A DNA stretch of 63,214 nucleotides from Alphaproteobacteria bacterium (GTDB lineage: Bacteria > Pseudomonadota > Alphaproteobacteria > Caulobacterales > Caulobacteraceae): positions 1 to 63,214 of the forward strand of contig JAHJOO010000035.1 in NCBI GenBank assembly GCA_018820275.1, in the 5' to 3' direction. Below the pieces are notes generated by a model. That model was not told the origin of the DNA. It was given only the letters and a program-made list of their open reading frames with translations, and did not search any database. Below, piece after piece: positions 56,347 through 63,214 of this stretch. How positions within the stretch are numbered: the first letter of the stretch is position 1; each line of letters begins with the position of its first letter. Made by a program: the position numbers and the translations under genes.

Positions 56347-56670
56347 ATGAAAAAGGCACTCATCGCCATCGCCGGGGCCGGCCTGCTGACCGCCGCCTGC
56401 GCCAGCGACGGATACGGCATGAATGAAACGACCCGCCAGGGTGCCATCGGCGCGGGCGTGGGTGCCGTGGCGGGCGCGATCATCGGCAACAACGTCGGCG
56501 ACGGCAACGCCGGACGCGGCGCCGCCATCGGTGCCGTCGTGGGCGGCGCCGCCGGCGCGATCCGCGGCTCGGCGCAGGACCGCAACAACCAGCGCTACGA
56601 CCAGGCGCGCGGCATCTACTGCTACCCGGAAGGCGACTGCTACTATCCGGACGGCCGCCGCTACCGCTAA
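56347..56670 (+). CDS. Glycine-zipper lipoprotein
   Basis: A 107-aa protein with a lipoprotein signal (MKKALIAIAGAGLLTAAC, Cys18). A glycine-zipper segment GAIGAGVGAVAGAIIGNNVGDG and a second one, GAAIGAVVGGAAGAIRGSAQD, follow. The tail GIYCYPEGDCYYPDGRRYR holds two cysteines. This is the common outer-membrane glycine-zipper 2TM architecture, which may span or pack in the outer membrane. A CCCAGAGGACG stretch upstream provides a ribosome site. The 165-base region before it contains GTTAACC/GTAACC but no promoter I can assign firmly. Confidence 0.85.
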   Translation: MKKALIAIAGAGLLTAACASDGYGMNETTRQGAIGAGVGAVAGAIIGNNVGDGNAGRGAAIGAVVGGAAGAIRGSAQDRNNQRYDQARGIYCYPEGDCYYPDGRRYR

Positions 56671-56690
56671 GCGCGGCGGAGCTTCGAACG

Positions 56691-56722
56691 CGTCCGCCTT
56701 CCGCGAGGGAGGCGGGCGTTTT
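56691..56722 (+). terminator. Rho-independent terminator after the glycine-zipper lipoprotein gene
   Basis: CGTCCGCCTTCC-GCGA-GGGAGGCGGGCG hairpin (12-bp stem with G-T pairs) followed by TTTT, 20 bases after the stop at 56670. Confidence 0.75.
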
Positions 56723-56815
56723 CGCGTTTCCGGCCCGTCCGCCGGAAAACGGTGGCGCTTGCGTCGCAACTCCGCAGGCGAATCGGCGTTACCTCGCACG
56801 ATCCAGGGGGATGTC

Positions 56816-57265
56816 ATGACCGCGAACCGAATTCTTCCCATACTGGCGCTGACCGCCGCGGCCCTGTCGGCCTGCGCGCAGGGGCCGCTGAGCCGCGATG
56901 AACTGGTGGCCGAGCCGTCGGCCTGCGGGAACCGCAGCTTCGAGGTCTATTTCGCCGAAAGCGCCGCCCAGTTGACCCCGCCTGCGCGCCAGGCCGTCGA
57001 TCTGGTCGCCGACCAGATGGTCGGATGCGACATCACCAAGGTCACCGTGATCGGCCTGGCCTCGGCCACGGGCACGCCGGAGGCCAATCTGAACCTGTCG
57101 CAGCGCCGGGCGCAGACCGTGGCGGCGGAGTTCGAGCGCCGCGGCTGGCCGGCGCCCGCCTTCCAGCTGGACGCGGCCGGCGACACCGGCGCGGTGGCCC
57201 CGGACGGGACGATGGAGCCCCTGCGCCGCCGCACCCAGGTCTTCATCGAATCGCGGCCGCGCTGA
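56816..57265 (+). CDS. OmpA-family lipoprotein
   Basis: A 149-aa lipoprotein (signal MTANRILPILALTAAALSAC, Cys20) with an OmpA-like C-terminal domain. FEVYFAESAAQLTPPARQAVD, VTVIGLASATGTPEANLNLSQRRAQTVAAEF and the final RRRTQVFIE are present. The usual peptidoglycan-binding G-x-x-D/R-x-x-G-x-x-x-x-N-x-x-L-S-x-x-R-A is partly altered (ASATGTPEANLNLSQRRA). It probably tethers the outer membrane to peptidoglycan. The start at 56816 is fixed by a stop in the frame of the preceding ATG at 56811. Confidence 0.88.
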   Translation: MTANRILPILALTAAALSACAQGPLSRDELVAEPSACGNRSFEVYFAESAAQLTPPARQAVDLVADQMVGCDITKVTVIGLASATGTPEANLNLSQRRAQTVAAEFERRGWPAPAFQLDAAGDTGAVAPDGTMEPLRRRTQVFIESRPR

Positions 57266-57345
57266 CGCCGCGGCTGCGGCCTCGCCGCAGCTTGGACGGG
57301 CGACCCCGGAACGCTAGGACGGAGGCGAACCCTCCGGAGGTCCGC

Positions 57346-59466
57346 TTGCGCCGCCTGCTCGCCCTGATCCTGACCATTCTGCTCTGGCCCGCCCTCGCGC
57401 AGGCCCAGCCGCGGTCGACCGAGCGGATCGAGGCGGAGCTGGTGTCCATGTCGGCCTGGGCCACGCCCGGCTCGACCCTGATGCTGGCCGTGCGGCAGGA
57501 CATCGAGCCCGGCTGGCACACCTACTGGCGCAATCCCGGCGACTCCGGCGGCGCCACGACGCTGGACTGGCGGCTGCCCGCAGGCTTTTCGGCCGGCGAG
57601 ATCGTCTGGCCCCTGCCGGAGCGGCAGCGGCTCGGCGAGCTGATGAACTACGGCTATTCCGGCGTGGTCTACCTGCCCGTCCCCGTTCAGGTGCCGGCGG
57701 ACGCGGCACCCGGATCGCGCCAGACCTTCGGCGTCACCGCCCTCTTCCTGGTGTGCAGCGCCGAGATGTGCGTGCCGGACGAACTGGAGCTGTCGCTGGC
57801 CCTGCCCGTCGCCCCGGGCGCGGCGACCGACACCACGCATGCCGGGCCGATCCGCGAGGTGCTGGAGACCAGCCCCCGGCCGGCGCCGATCTCGGCACGG
57901 ATCACGGTCGGCGAGAACGGCCGTCCGGTCCTGACCGCCGCCGGAACCGAGCTGGAGGGCGTGACCCGGGCGTACTTCTTCCCGTTCGAAGGCGGCGTGC
58001 TGGACCATGCGGCTGAACAGACCGGGACGCGGGGACCAGACGGCGTGGCCCTGACCCTGACAGCGGGTCGGGGCTTCGGCCCGACCGCCGTCCCGATGGG
58101 CGGCGTGCTGGACACCGACCGGGGCGCCTTCGAGATCACGGCCGAGCCCGGCGAGGCCCTGCCCGGCACGTCGGGTGCCGGAGCCCTGACCGCGGAAGCG
58201 GCGGAGACCGGGGGCGGCGGCACCGGGGGGGTGCTGGCGGCGCTGGGGCTGGCGCTGATCGGCGGGCTGATCCTGAACCTGATGCCGTGCGTCTTCCCCG
58301 TGCTGGCGATGAAGGCGGCGTCGCTGGCCACCACGGCGCACGACGCGCCGCGCGCCCGGCGCGACGGCCTGGCCTTCCTCGCCGGAGTGCTGGTCGCCTT
58401 CGTGGCGCTGGGCGGGGCCCTGCTGGCGCTGCGGGCGGCGGGACAGGCGGTCGGCTGGGGCTTCCAGCTGCAGTCGCCGGGCGTCATGGCCGGGCTGACG
58501 CTGCTGATGCTGGCGGTCGGGCTGAACCTGTCGGGCGTGTTCCACGTCGGCGCGGGCCTGCAGGCGGCGGGGTCCGGCCCGCTGGCGCGGCTGCCCGGCG
58601 GCGTCGGAGCCTTCTTCACCGGCGTGCTGGCCGTCGTTGTGGCCGCGCCCTGCACCGCGCCCTTCATGGCCTTCGCCCTGGGGGCCGCGCTGGTCATGCC
58701 GTGGCCGCTGGCCCTGCTGGTCTTCGCCGTGCTGGGGCTGGGACTGGCCCTGCCCTACGTCGCCGTCAGCTTCAGCCCCGCGCTGCTGCGCCGGCTGCCC
58801 CGGCCCGGGCCGTGGATGGAGCGGCTGAAGGGGCTTCTGGCCTTTCCGATGTACGGCACGGCGCTGTGGCTGGGCTGGGTGTTCAGCCGTCAGGCGGGGG
58901 CCGAGGCCCTGGCGCTGCTGTTCGCCGCCGCCCTGCTGGTCGCCTTCGGCCTGTGGCTGGCCGGCCTGAACCAGGCGGCGCGGGCGGAGGGGCGGCCGGC
59001 CGTACTGAGCGCCGTCGCCGCGACCCTGGCCCTGCTGGGCGGCGTCGGCCTGGCCGGCACGGCGACGATGCTGCCGGCCCCGGCCCCCGGGGGCGTCGGT
59101 GCCAGCGCGACCGCCCTGCCGTCGCAGCCGTGGTCGGCCGAAGCCGTCGCCGCCGCGCGGTCCGGGGGACGGCCGGTGCTGGTCAACTTCACCGCCGACT
59201 GGTGCGTCACCTGCAAGATCAACGAGCGCGCGGCCCTGTCGTCGGCGCGGGTGGCGCAGGCGCTGGAGGCGGCGGACGCGGCCTATCTGGTCGGCGACTG
59301 GACGCGCCGCGACGACGTGATCGCCGCCGAACTGGCCCGCCACGGCCGCTCGGGCGTTCCGCTGTATCTGCTCTATCCGGCCGGGGGCGGCGCGCCCCGC
59401 ATCCTGCCGCAACTGCTGACCGAGGGCACGATCGTGCGCGCCCTCGAGGAGAGTTCCGCCCGCTGA
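57346..59466 (+). CDS. dsbD: Thiol:disulfide interchange protein DsbD/ScsB-type
   Basis: A 706-aa membrane protein carrying reducing power from the cytoplasm to the periplasm. It has a signal peptide (ends ALAQA) and an N-terminal periplasmic domain with CSAEMC. The eight-helix core holds redox cysteines in LNLMPCVFP (C315) and APCTAPF (C436). A C-terminal thioredoxin domain has DWCVTCK (C620, C623). The start is a TTG at 57346 behind CCGGAGG; no ATG gives the signal peptide. It could supply electrons to the redoxin lipoprotein downstream and to CcmH. Confidence 0.9.
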   Translation: MRRLLALILTILLWPALAQAQPRSTERIEAELVSMSAWATPGSTLMLAVRQDIEPGWHTYWRNPGDSGGATTLDWRLPAGFSAGEIVWPLPERQRLGELMNYGYSGVVYLPVPVQVPADAAPGSRQTFGVTALFLVCSAEMCVPDELELSLALPVAPGAATDTTHAGPIREVLETSPRPAPISARITVGENGRPVLTAAGTELEGVTRAYFFPFEGGVLDHAAEQTGTRGPDGVALTLTAGRGFGPTAVPMGGVLDTDRGAFEITAEPGEALPGTSGAGALTAEAAETGGGGTGGVLAALGLALIGGLILNLMPCVFPVLAMKAASLATTAHDAPRARRDGLAFLAGVLVAFVALGGALLALRAAGQAVGWGFQLQSPGVMAGLTLLMLAVGLNLSGVFHVGAGLQAAGSGPLARLPGGVGAFFTGVLAVVVAAPCTAPFMAFALGAALVMPWPLALLVFAVLGLGLALPYVAVSFSPALLRRLPRPGPWMERLKGLLAFPMYGTALWLGWVFSRQAGAEALALLFAAALLVAFGLWLAGLNQAARAEGRPAVLSAVAATLALLGGVGLAGTATMLPAPAPGGVGASATALPSQPWSAEAVAAARSGGRPVLVNFTADWCVTCKINERAALSSARVAQALEAADAAYLVGDWTRRDDVIAAELARHGRSGVPLYLLYPAGGGAPRILPQLLTEGTIVRALEESSAR

Positions 59467-59483
59467 CCCGAAGGAGACCCGAG

Positions 59484-60146
59484 ATGATCCGCCTGACCTT
59501 CGCCTGCGCCGCCGTTCTGGCCCTGGCCGCCTGTTCGCCCGCGTCGGAAACGCCCGAACCGAAGACGGAGACGGCCGCCGCTTCGACCGCCGCCCTGCCC
59601 GCGGCACCGGCCTTCACCCTGGTGGATTCCGACGGCGTCCAGCGCAGCCTGGCCGACTTCCGCGGCAAGACCGTCGTGATCGAATGGACCAATGAGGGCT
59701 GTCCCTACGTCCAGAAGCACTATTCGGCCGGGGCCATGCAGGCCCTGCAGCGCGAGGCGGCCGCCGACGGCGTGGTCTGGCTGACGATCATCTCGTCGGC
59801 CCCGGGCACCCAGGGCTTCGTCGAGGGCGAGGCCGCGCGCGCCTTCAAGGCCAAGCACGGCGGCGCGTGGACCCACCTGCTGCTCGACCCGACGGGTCAG
59901 GTCGGCAAGCTTTACGAGGCCAAGACCACGCCGGACATGCGGATCATCGATCCGGAGGGTCGTCTGGTCTACGTCGGCGGCATCGACGACCGGCCGACCA
60001 ACAAGGTCGAGGATCTGGAGGGGGCGAACAATTTCGTCCGCGCGGCCCTGACGGACCTCGAGGCCGGCCGCCCGGTGGCGACGCCCTTCGCCCAGCCCTA
60101 CGGCTGCTCGATCAAATATCCGGAGACGGTGGCGGCCGAGGCCTAG
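59484..60146 (+). CDS. AhpC/TSA-type redoxin lipoprotein
   Basis: A 220-aa protein with a lipoprotein signal (ALAAC, Cys17) and a redoxin domain. FTLVDSDGVQRSLADFRGKTVVIEWTNEGCPYVQKHY carries the family Cys (C73) without a nearby resolving Cys. P-D-M-R-I-I-D-P-E-G-R-L-V-Y-V-G and INDRP-like IDDRPTNKVED are typical of this thioredoxin-family subgroup. It lies 17 bases after dsbD with a GAAGGAGA ribosome site, so co-transcription and electron donation by DsbD are likely. Its stop overlaps the convergent gene at 60143 by 4 bases. Confidence 0.88.
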   Translation: MIRLTFACAAVLALAACSPASETPEPKTETAAASTAALPAAPAFTLVDSDGVQRSLADFRGKTVVIEWTNEGCPYVQKHYSAGAMQALQREAAADGVVWLTIISSAPGTQGFVEGEAARAFKAKHGGAWTHLLLDPTGQVGKLYEAKTTPDMRIIDPEGRLVYVGGIDDRPTNKVEDLEGANNFVRAALTDLEAGRPVATPFAQPYGCSIKYPETVAAEA

Positions 60147-60610
60147 ACTTCCGGCTGCGGCGGGGCGGTGATCACCGCCACGTTGTCGTCGAACAGGTGC
60201 ACCAGTTCGGACAGGGCCGAGGCGCGTTCCTCAGGGCTCGCGGCGCTTTCGAAGGCGGTCAGGCGGACGGGGATGTCCTCGGAGATTCCTCGCAGGATGC
60301 ATTTCAGGTCGCCGTCCACGCCGCGCTCCTTCAGCACCAGGTGCCCCTGCATGTCGCGGTCGGCCAGCGCCAGGGCGTCGGTCTTGAAGCCGGCCCAGTC
60401 GGGGCCGCCCAGCACGGCGGCGAGGTCCATCGCGGCCCAGCCTTCGGCCGTGGTTTTCAGCTTGCCGGCCCGGGCGACGATGTCGACGAACAGCGGCTCT
60501 TCGGCCACGGTCACGGGATCGCCAGCCTGCCAGGCGGGCTGGGCGGCGGCCGTGGCCACCGCAGGGTCGGTCAGGGACAGGGCGACGGCGAGGGCCAGAC
60601 CGCAGGACAT
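60143..60610 (-). CDS. Secreted hypothetical protein
   Basis: A 155-aa protein with a predicted signal peptide (MSCGLALAVALSLTDPAVATAAAQ) and an all-helical/beta mature part with a single cysteine (LKCILRGISEDIPVRL). I do not recognise the family. The mature protein looks soluble and periplasmic. A longer start at 60658 would add a basic stretch (ARDRRRRNAA) in front of the signal sequence and is possible. It is divergent from pgi. Confidence 0.72.
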   Translation of the reverse strand: MSCGLALAVALSLTDPAVATAAAQPAWQAGDPVTVAEEPLFVDIVARAGKLKTTAEGWAAMDLAAVLGGPDWAGFKTDALALADRDMQGHLVLKERGVDGDLKCILRGISEDIPVRLTAFESAASPEERASALSELVHLFDDNVAVITAPPQPEV

Positions 60611-60712
60611 GGCGGCGTTCCTTCTTCTCCGATCTCGCGCGACTGGCGAATCGGTCATTGAATGGGGGTACGCCCCAGCCGTAAACGGACGCTTACGCCG
60701 TCCCCGGAGCCG

Positions 60713-62470
60713 ATGATGCCGACCGCCCGCCCCGCCGCCCTCGACAAGGCCTGGAAGGCCTTTCGCCGCGCCGCCGAGGCCGATGCGAAGATTCGCATCG
60801 TCGACTGGTTCGGCCGCGAGCCCGACCGTCTGGACCGGATGACGCTGGACGCGGCCGGCCTGACGCTGGACCTGTCGAAACAGCCGTGGTCGCAGGCGGG
60901 TCTGGCCGCGGCGCTGGATCTGGCGCGCGCGGTCGACGTCGAGGGCCGCCGCGCCGCCCTGTTCGGGGGCGAGGTCGTCAACCCGACCGAGGGCCGCGCC
61001 GTCCTGCACCCCGCCCTCCGCGCGCCCGACGGCGCCATCTTCACCGCCCTGGGCGAGCCCGTGTCGCACGAGGTCGAGGCGGTGCGCGAGGCCATGGCGG
61101 CGTTCGCCGAGGACGTCCGCACCGCGCGCGAGACCGGCACGGGCGGGCGGCCCTTCGAGGCCGTCGTCCACATCGGCATCGGGGGCTCTGACCTGGGGCC
61201 CCGGCTGGTCTGGGACGCCCTGCGCCCGGTCGAACCCACGATCGACCTGCGCTTCGTCGCCAACATCGACCCGCGCGAGATGGCCGAGGCGCTGGCCGGG
61301 CTGGACCCCGAGGCGACGCTGGTCGTGGTCGTGTCCAAGACCTTCACGACGCAGGAGACCCTGGCCAACGCCGAACTGGCGCGCGACTGGCTGAAGACCG
61401 CCGTGCCGGCGAAACACATCGGGCGGCACATCGTCGGCGTCACGGCCGCGCCGGAGCGGGCCGAAGCGTTCGGCTGCGGGCGCACCTTCGCCTTCCGCGA
61501 CTGGGTCGGCGGGCGCTATTCGCTGTGGTCGGCGGTCGGCCTGTCGTGCACGGTCGGCCTCGGCTGGGACGTGTTTTCGGAGATGCTGGACGGCGCCGCG
61601 GAGATGGACGCCCATTTCCGCAACGCCCCGCTGGAGCGGAACGCGCCCGTCCTGCTGGCGCTGGCGCAGGTCTTCAACGTCGCCGGGCTGGACCGGACGG
61701 CGCGGACCGTCGCCCCCTATGCCCACGGTCTGCGCCGCCTGCCGGCCTTCCTGCAGCAGCTGGAGATGGAGTCGAACGGCAAGGGCGTGACGCTGGACGG
61801 CGCGCCGGTCGCCGCGTCCGGGCCCATCGTCTTCGGCGAGCCGGGCACGAACGGCCAGCACGCCTTCTTCCAGCAGCTGCATCAGGGGCCGCAGATCGTG
61901 CCGGCCGAGTTCGTGGTCGTGCGCGACACCCTGGGCAGGGGCGAGACGGAGGCACCCTTGTGGTCCAACGCCCTGGCCCAGGCGCGCGCCCTGATGGTCG
62001 GCAAGACGGCGGACCAGGCCCGGTCCGAGATGGTCGAACTGGGCATGGAGCCGGAAGAAGCCGACCGCCTGGCCCCGCACAAGGCCTTCCCCGGCAACCG
62101 CCCGTCGACCACGGTCGTGCTCGACGCCCTGACGCCTCGGGCCGTGGGGGCGCTGCTGGCGCTGTACGAGCACAAGACCTTCGTCGAGGGCGTGATCTGG
62201 GGGGTGAACAGCTTCGACCAGTGGGGCGTGGAACTGGGGAAGGCCATGGCGCGCAGCCTGCTGGCGGACGCCGAGGCGGGCACCCCGTCGGAGGGGCTGG
62301 ACGCCTCCACCGCCGCGCTGCTGACCCGCCTTGCGACGCGCCCGGCCCCCACGCCGACGCCGGAGCCCAAGGCCGGGTCGAAACCCGAGAAGCCCAAAAA
62401 GGAAAAGGCGCGCGCCCCCGTCAAGGACGCGCGCCCCTCGTTCCTGTCCCGCAAGAAGGCGCAGGACTAG
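60713..62470 (+). CDS. pgi: Glucose-6-phosphate isomerase with C-terminal extension
   Basis: A 585-aa enzyme interconverting glucose-6-phosphate and fructose-6-phosphate. Motifs include VVHIGIGGSDLGPRLV, VSKTFTTQETLANA, the catalytic GEPGTNGQHAFFQQLHQG (Glu/His) and VWGVNSFDQWGVELGK-type VIWGVNSFDQWGVELGK. The enzyme core ends near residue 540. The remaining 45 residues are a Pro/Lys-rich low-complexity tail (RPAPTPTPEPKAGSKPEK...). ATG codons at 60713 and 60716 are both usable. Confidence 0.94.
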   Translation: MMPTARPAALDKAWKAFRRAAEADAKIRIVDWFGREPDRLDRMTLDAAGLTLDLSKQPWSQAGLAAALDLARAVDVEGRRAALFGGEVVNPTEGRAVLHPALRAPDGAIFTALGEPVSHEVEAVREAMAAFAEDVRTARETGTGGRPFEAVVHIGIGGSDLGPRLVWDALRPVEPTIDLRFVANIDPREMAEALAGLDPEATLVVVVSKTFTTQETLANAELARDWLKTAVPAKHIGRHIVGVTAAPERAEAFGCGRTFAFRDWVGGRYSLWSAVGLSCTVGLGWDVFSEMLDGAAEMDAHFRNAPLERNAPVLLALAQVFNVAGLDRTARTVAPYAHGLRRLPAFLQQLEMESNGKGVTLDGAPVAASGPIVFGEPGTNGQHAFFQQLHQGPQIVPAEFVVVRDTLGRGETEAPLWSNALAQARALMVGKTADQARSEMVELGMEPEEADRLAPHKAFPGNRPSTTVVLDALTPRAVGALLALYEHKTFVEGVIWGVNSFDQWGVELGKAMARSLLADAEAGTPSEGLDASTAALLTRLATRPAPTPTPEPKAGSKPEKPKKEKARAPVKDARPSFLSRKKAQD

Positions 62471-62476
62471 ATCAGG

Positions 62477-62962
62477 TCACCAGCGGCGGTCGCGGCGCCA
62501 GTCGCGGTCGTGGCGGTTCTGCGCACTGCGCCACTCGCCGTGGTTCCGCCAGAAGCGGCCGTCGCGCCAGTAGCCGCGGCCCTGATAGGTCCGGCCGTCG
62601 ATGTAGCGCGGGTCATGGCCGTACTGCTGGCCGTAGCGGTTGCGGTCGATGCCGTGCGCGCGCTCCCAGTGGCCCTGATTGCGCCAGCATTGGCCATCGC
62701 GGCGATAACCGCAGTCATCGTCGCGGCCGGTCGCGCCCACGGCGGCCCCGGCGAGCGCGCCGCCGAGAATGTAGGTGCCGTCGCCCTGACCGATCACCGC
62801 GCCGGCGACAGCCCCCACGGCCGCGCCCAGCAGGGCGTCGCGGGTCGAATCGTTGCGGTCACGATCGAGGTCGTGGCGCCAGTCCTGCGCCGCCGCGGGG
62901 GCGGCCGTCAGCATCAGGGCGGCCAGCGGCGCGGCCGCCGTCATCAGGATCTTCGTTTTCAT
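62477..62962 (-). CDS. Secreted glycine-zipper protein with YMGG/RcnB-like tail
   Basis: A 161-aa protein with signal peptide (MKTKILMTAAAPLAALMLTAAPAAAQ) and a glycine-zipper segment (ALLGAAVGAVAGAVIGQGDG...GGALAGAAVGATG). A basic, aromatic, Gly/Arg/His/Trp-rich tail with repeated WR/YR pairs (QCWRNQGHWERAHG, YWRDGRFWRNHGEW) follows. The zipper may insert in the outer membrane. The function is unknown. The start at 62962 follows AAAGGAGCG. Its upstream region carries tandem hexamers (63032-63048) like those of the PhoP-like operon. It converges on pgi with 6 bases between stops. Confidence 0.82.
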   Translation of the reverse strand: MKTKILMTAAAPLAALMLTAAPAAAQDWRHDLDRDRNDSTRDALLGAAVGAVAGAVIGQGDGTYILGGALAGAAVGATGRDDDCGYRRDGQCWRNQGHWERAHGIDRNRYGQQYGHDPRYIDGRTYQGRGYWRDGRFWRNHGEWRSAQNRHDRDWRRDRRW

Positions 62963-63031
62963 GTCGGCGCTCCTTTCATGAGTCATGTCCGCACCCTGCG
63001 CCTTCGGGGCTGAACCTGCCGGGGACCCGGC

Positions 63032-63048
63032 GTTCAGCGGACGTTCAG
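63032..63048. promoter_or_regulatory. Tandem GTTCAG hexamers in the 62962/63093 divergent region
   Basis: The plus strand reads GTTCAGCGGACGTTCAG, two identical hexamers with 11-bp period. The site is 45 bases upstream of the lipoprotein start at 63093 and 70 bases upstream of the divergent glycine-zipper gene. A further CTGAAC lies at 63010-63015 in the opposite orientation. It matches the sites at 15136 and 15265. Confidence 0.45.
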
Positions 63049-63092
63049 CCGCGCGCCTTGCCGTGAGGCCTGAGGGACGTCAGGGTCGGGGC

Positions 63093-63214
63093 ATGCGGAT
63101 CTGGAGCGGGTTGACACGATCGATCGCGGGCGTGGCCGTGCTGGCCTCGCTGGCGCTCGCCGGCTGCGCGACCGCGCAGGACGTGCCGCCCCCTCCGCCG
63201 CCGCCGCCGCCGTC
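63093..63214 (+). CDS. Lipoprotein with polyproline stretch (truncated by window end)
   Basis: The N-terminal 40 residues of a lipoprotein. The signal is MRIWSGLTRSIAGVAVLASL followed by ALAGC (lipid-modified Cys), then ATAQDVPPPP and a run of at least nine prolines at the window edge. Proline-rich linkers commonly follow the lipid anchor in envelope proteins such as OmpA-like lipoproteins; the family cannot be told. It shares the divergent region with the glycine-zipper gene and carries the tandem hexamer site. Confidence 0.75.
   Translation, partial: MRIWSGLTRSIAGVAVLASLALAGCATAQDVPPPPPPPPP

Noticed and set aside
63170..63214. Trinucleotide (CCG) repeat at the right edge as a phase-variation tract
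   Set aside because: It encodes a polyproline stretch with mixed codons in a GC-rich genome; a triplet repeat would not change frame, so there is no support for phase variation.

Overview
This is a very GC-rich chromosomal window from an alphaproteobacterium, most probably a Caulobacterales member of the Brevundimonas/Caulobacter type. The evidence is gene order: ccmIEFH-degP-response regulator-histidine kinase-glnE, mutS-glnD-murJ-trpS, and kup-rsmB-rpe-heparinase-purH. These blocks are familiar in alphaproteobacteria, and the codon use is typical of Caulobacteraceae. I see no rRNA, tRNA, prophage, CRISPR array or insertion sequence. Genus assignment is inference, since no marker gene was compared.

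Layout. 1-15112 is one long run of minus-strand genes. In transcription order it holds a PepSY protein, a PhoP/PhoQ-like pair, an unknown 448-aa protein, the cytochrome c maturation genes ccmI-ccmE-ccmF-ccmH, a DegP protease, and a FeuP/FeuQ-like pair interrupted by a DUF559 nuclease gene, ending with glnE and a truncated EF-hand protein. 15113-26050 holds single genes and short operons: a secreted RR-rich protein, PhzF and a nucleotidyltransferase, TypA, a GlsB-type membrane protein, a PraR-like regulator, a HisN-like phosphatase, two membrane/stress proteins, a fumarylacetoacetase-family hydrolase with a zeta-GST isomerase, an aldo/keto reductase-like protein, and a BtuB receptor under a cobalamin riboswitch. 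26294-36857 is a plus-strand block with mutS, glnD, murJ, trpS, a PCuAC-like protein, a GNAT acetyltransferase and OsmC; a CAP-domain protein lies on the minus strand. 36854-46735 is minus-strand: two paralogous hydrolases, purH, an unknown secreted protein, heparinase II/III, rpe, rsmB and kup. 46904-51595 is plus-strand: Rrf2 regulator, SDR, hybrid histidine kinase and AmpG. 51612-63214 holds maeB, a phosphoesterase/lipid-kinase pair, envelope lipoproteins, DsbD/ScsB with a redoxin lipoprotein, pgi, a glycine-zipper protein and the start of another lipoprotein.

Functional themes. Much of the window concerns the envelope: periplasmic proteolysis, two two-component systems, heme handling, murein recycling (AmpG), lipid II export (MurJ) and several small secreted proteins. 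Nitrogen control is represented by both GlnD and GlnE.

Most interesting. (1) A DUF559 nuclease gene sits between two inverted copies of a double-hairpin repeat, inserted inside a two-component operon. The repeat supplies the ribosome binding sites on both sides and the nuclease's C-terminal tail. This resembles a self-contained mobile or REP-like unit. (2) Three promoter regions share tandem GTTCAG hexamers with an 11-bp period, suggesting a small envelope-stress regulon of the PhoP-like regulator encoded here.
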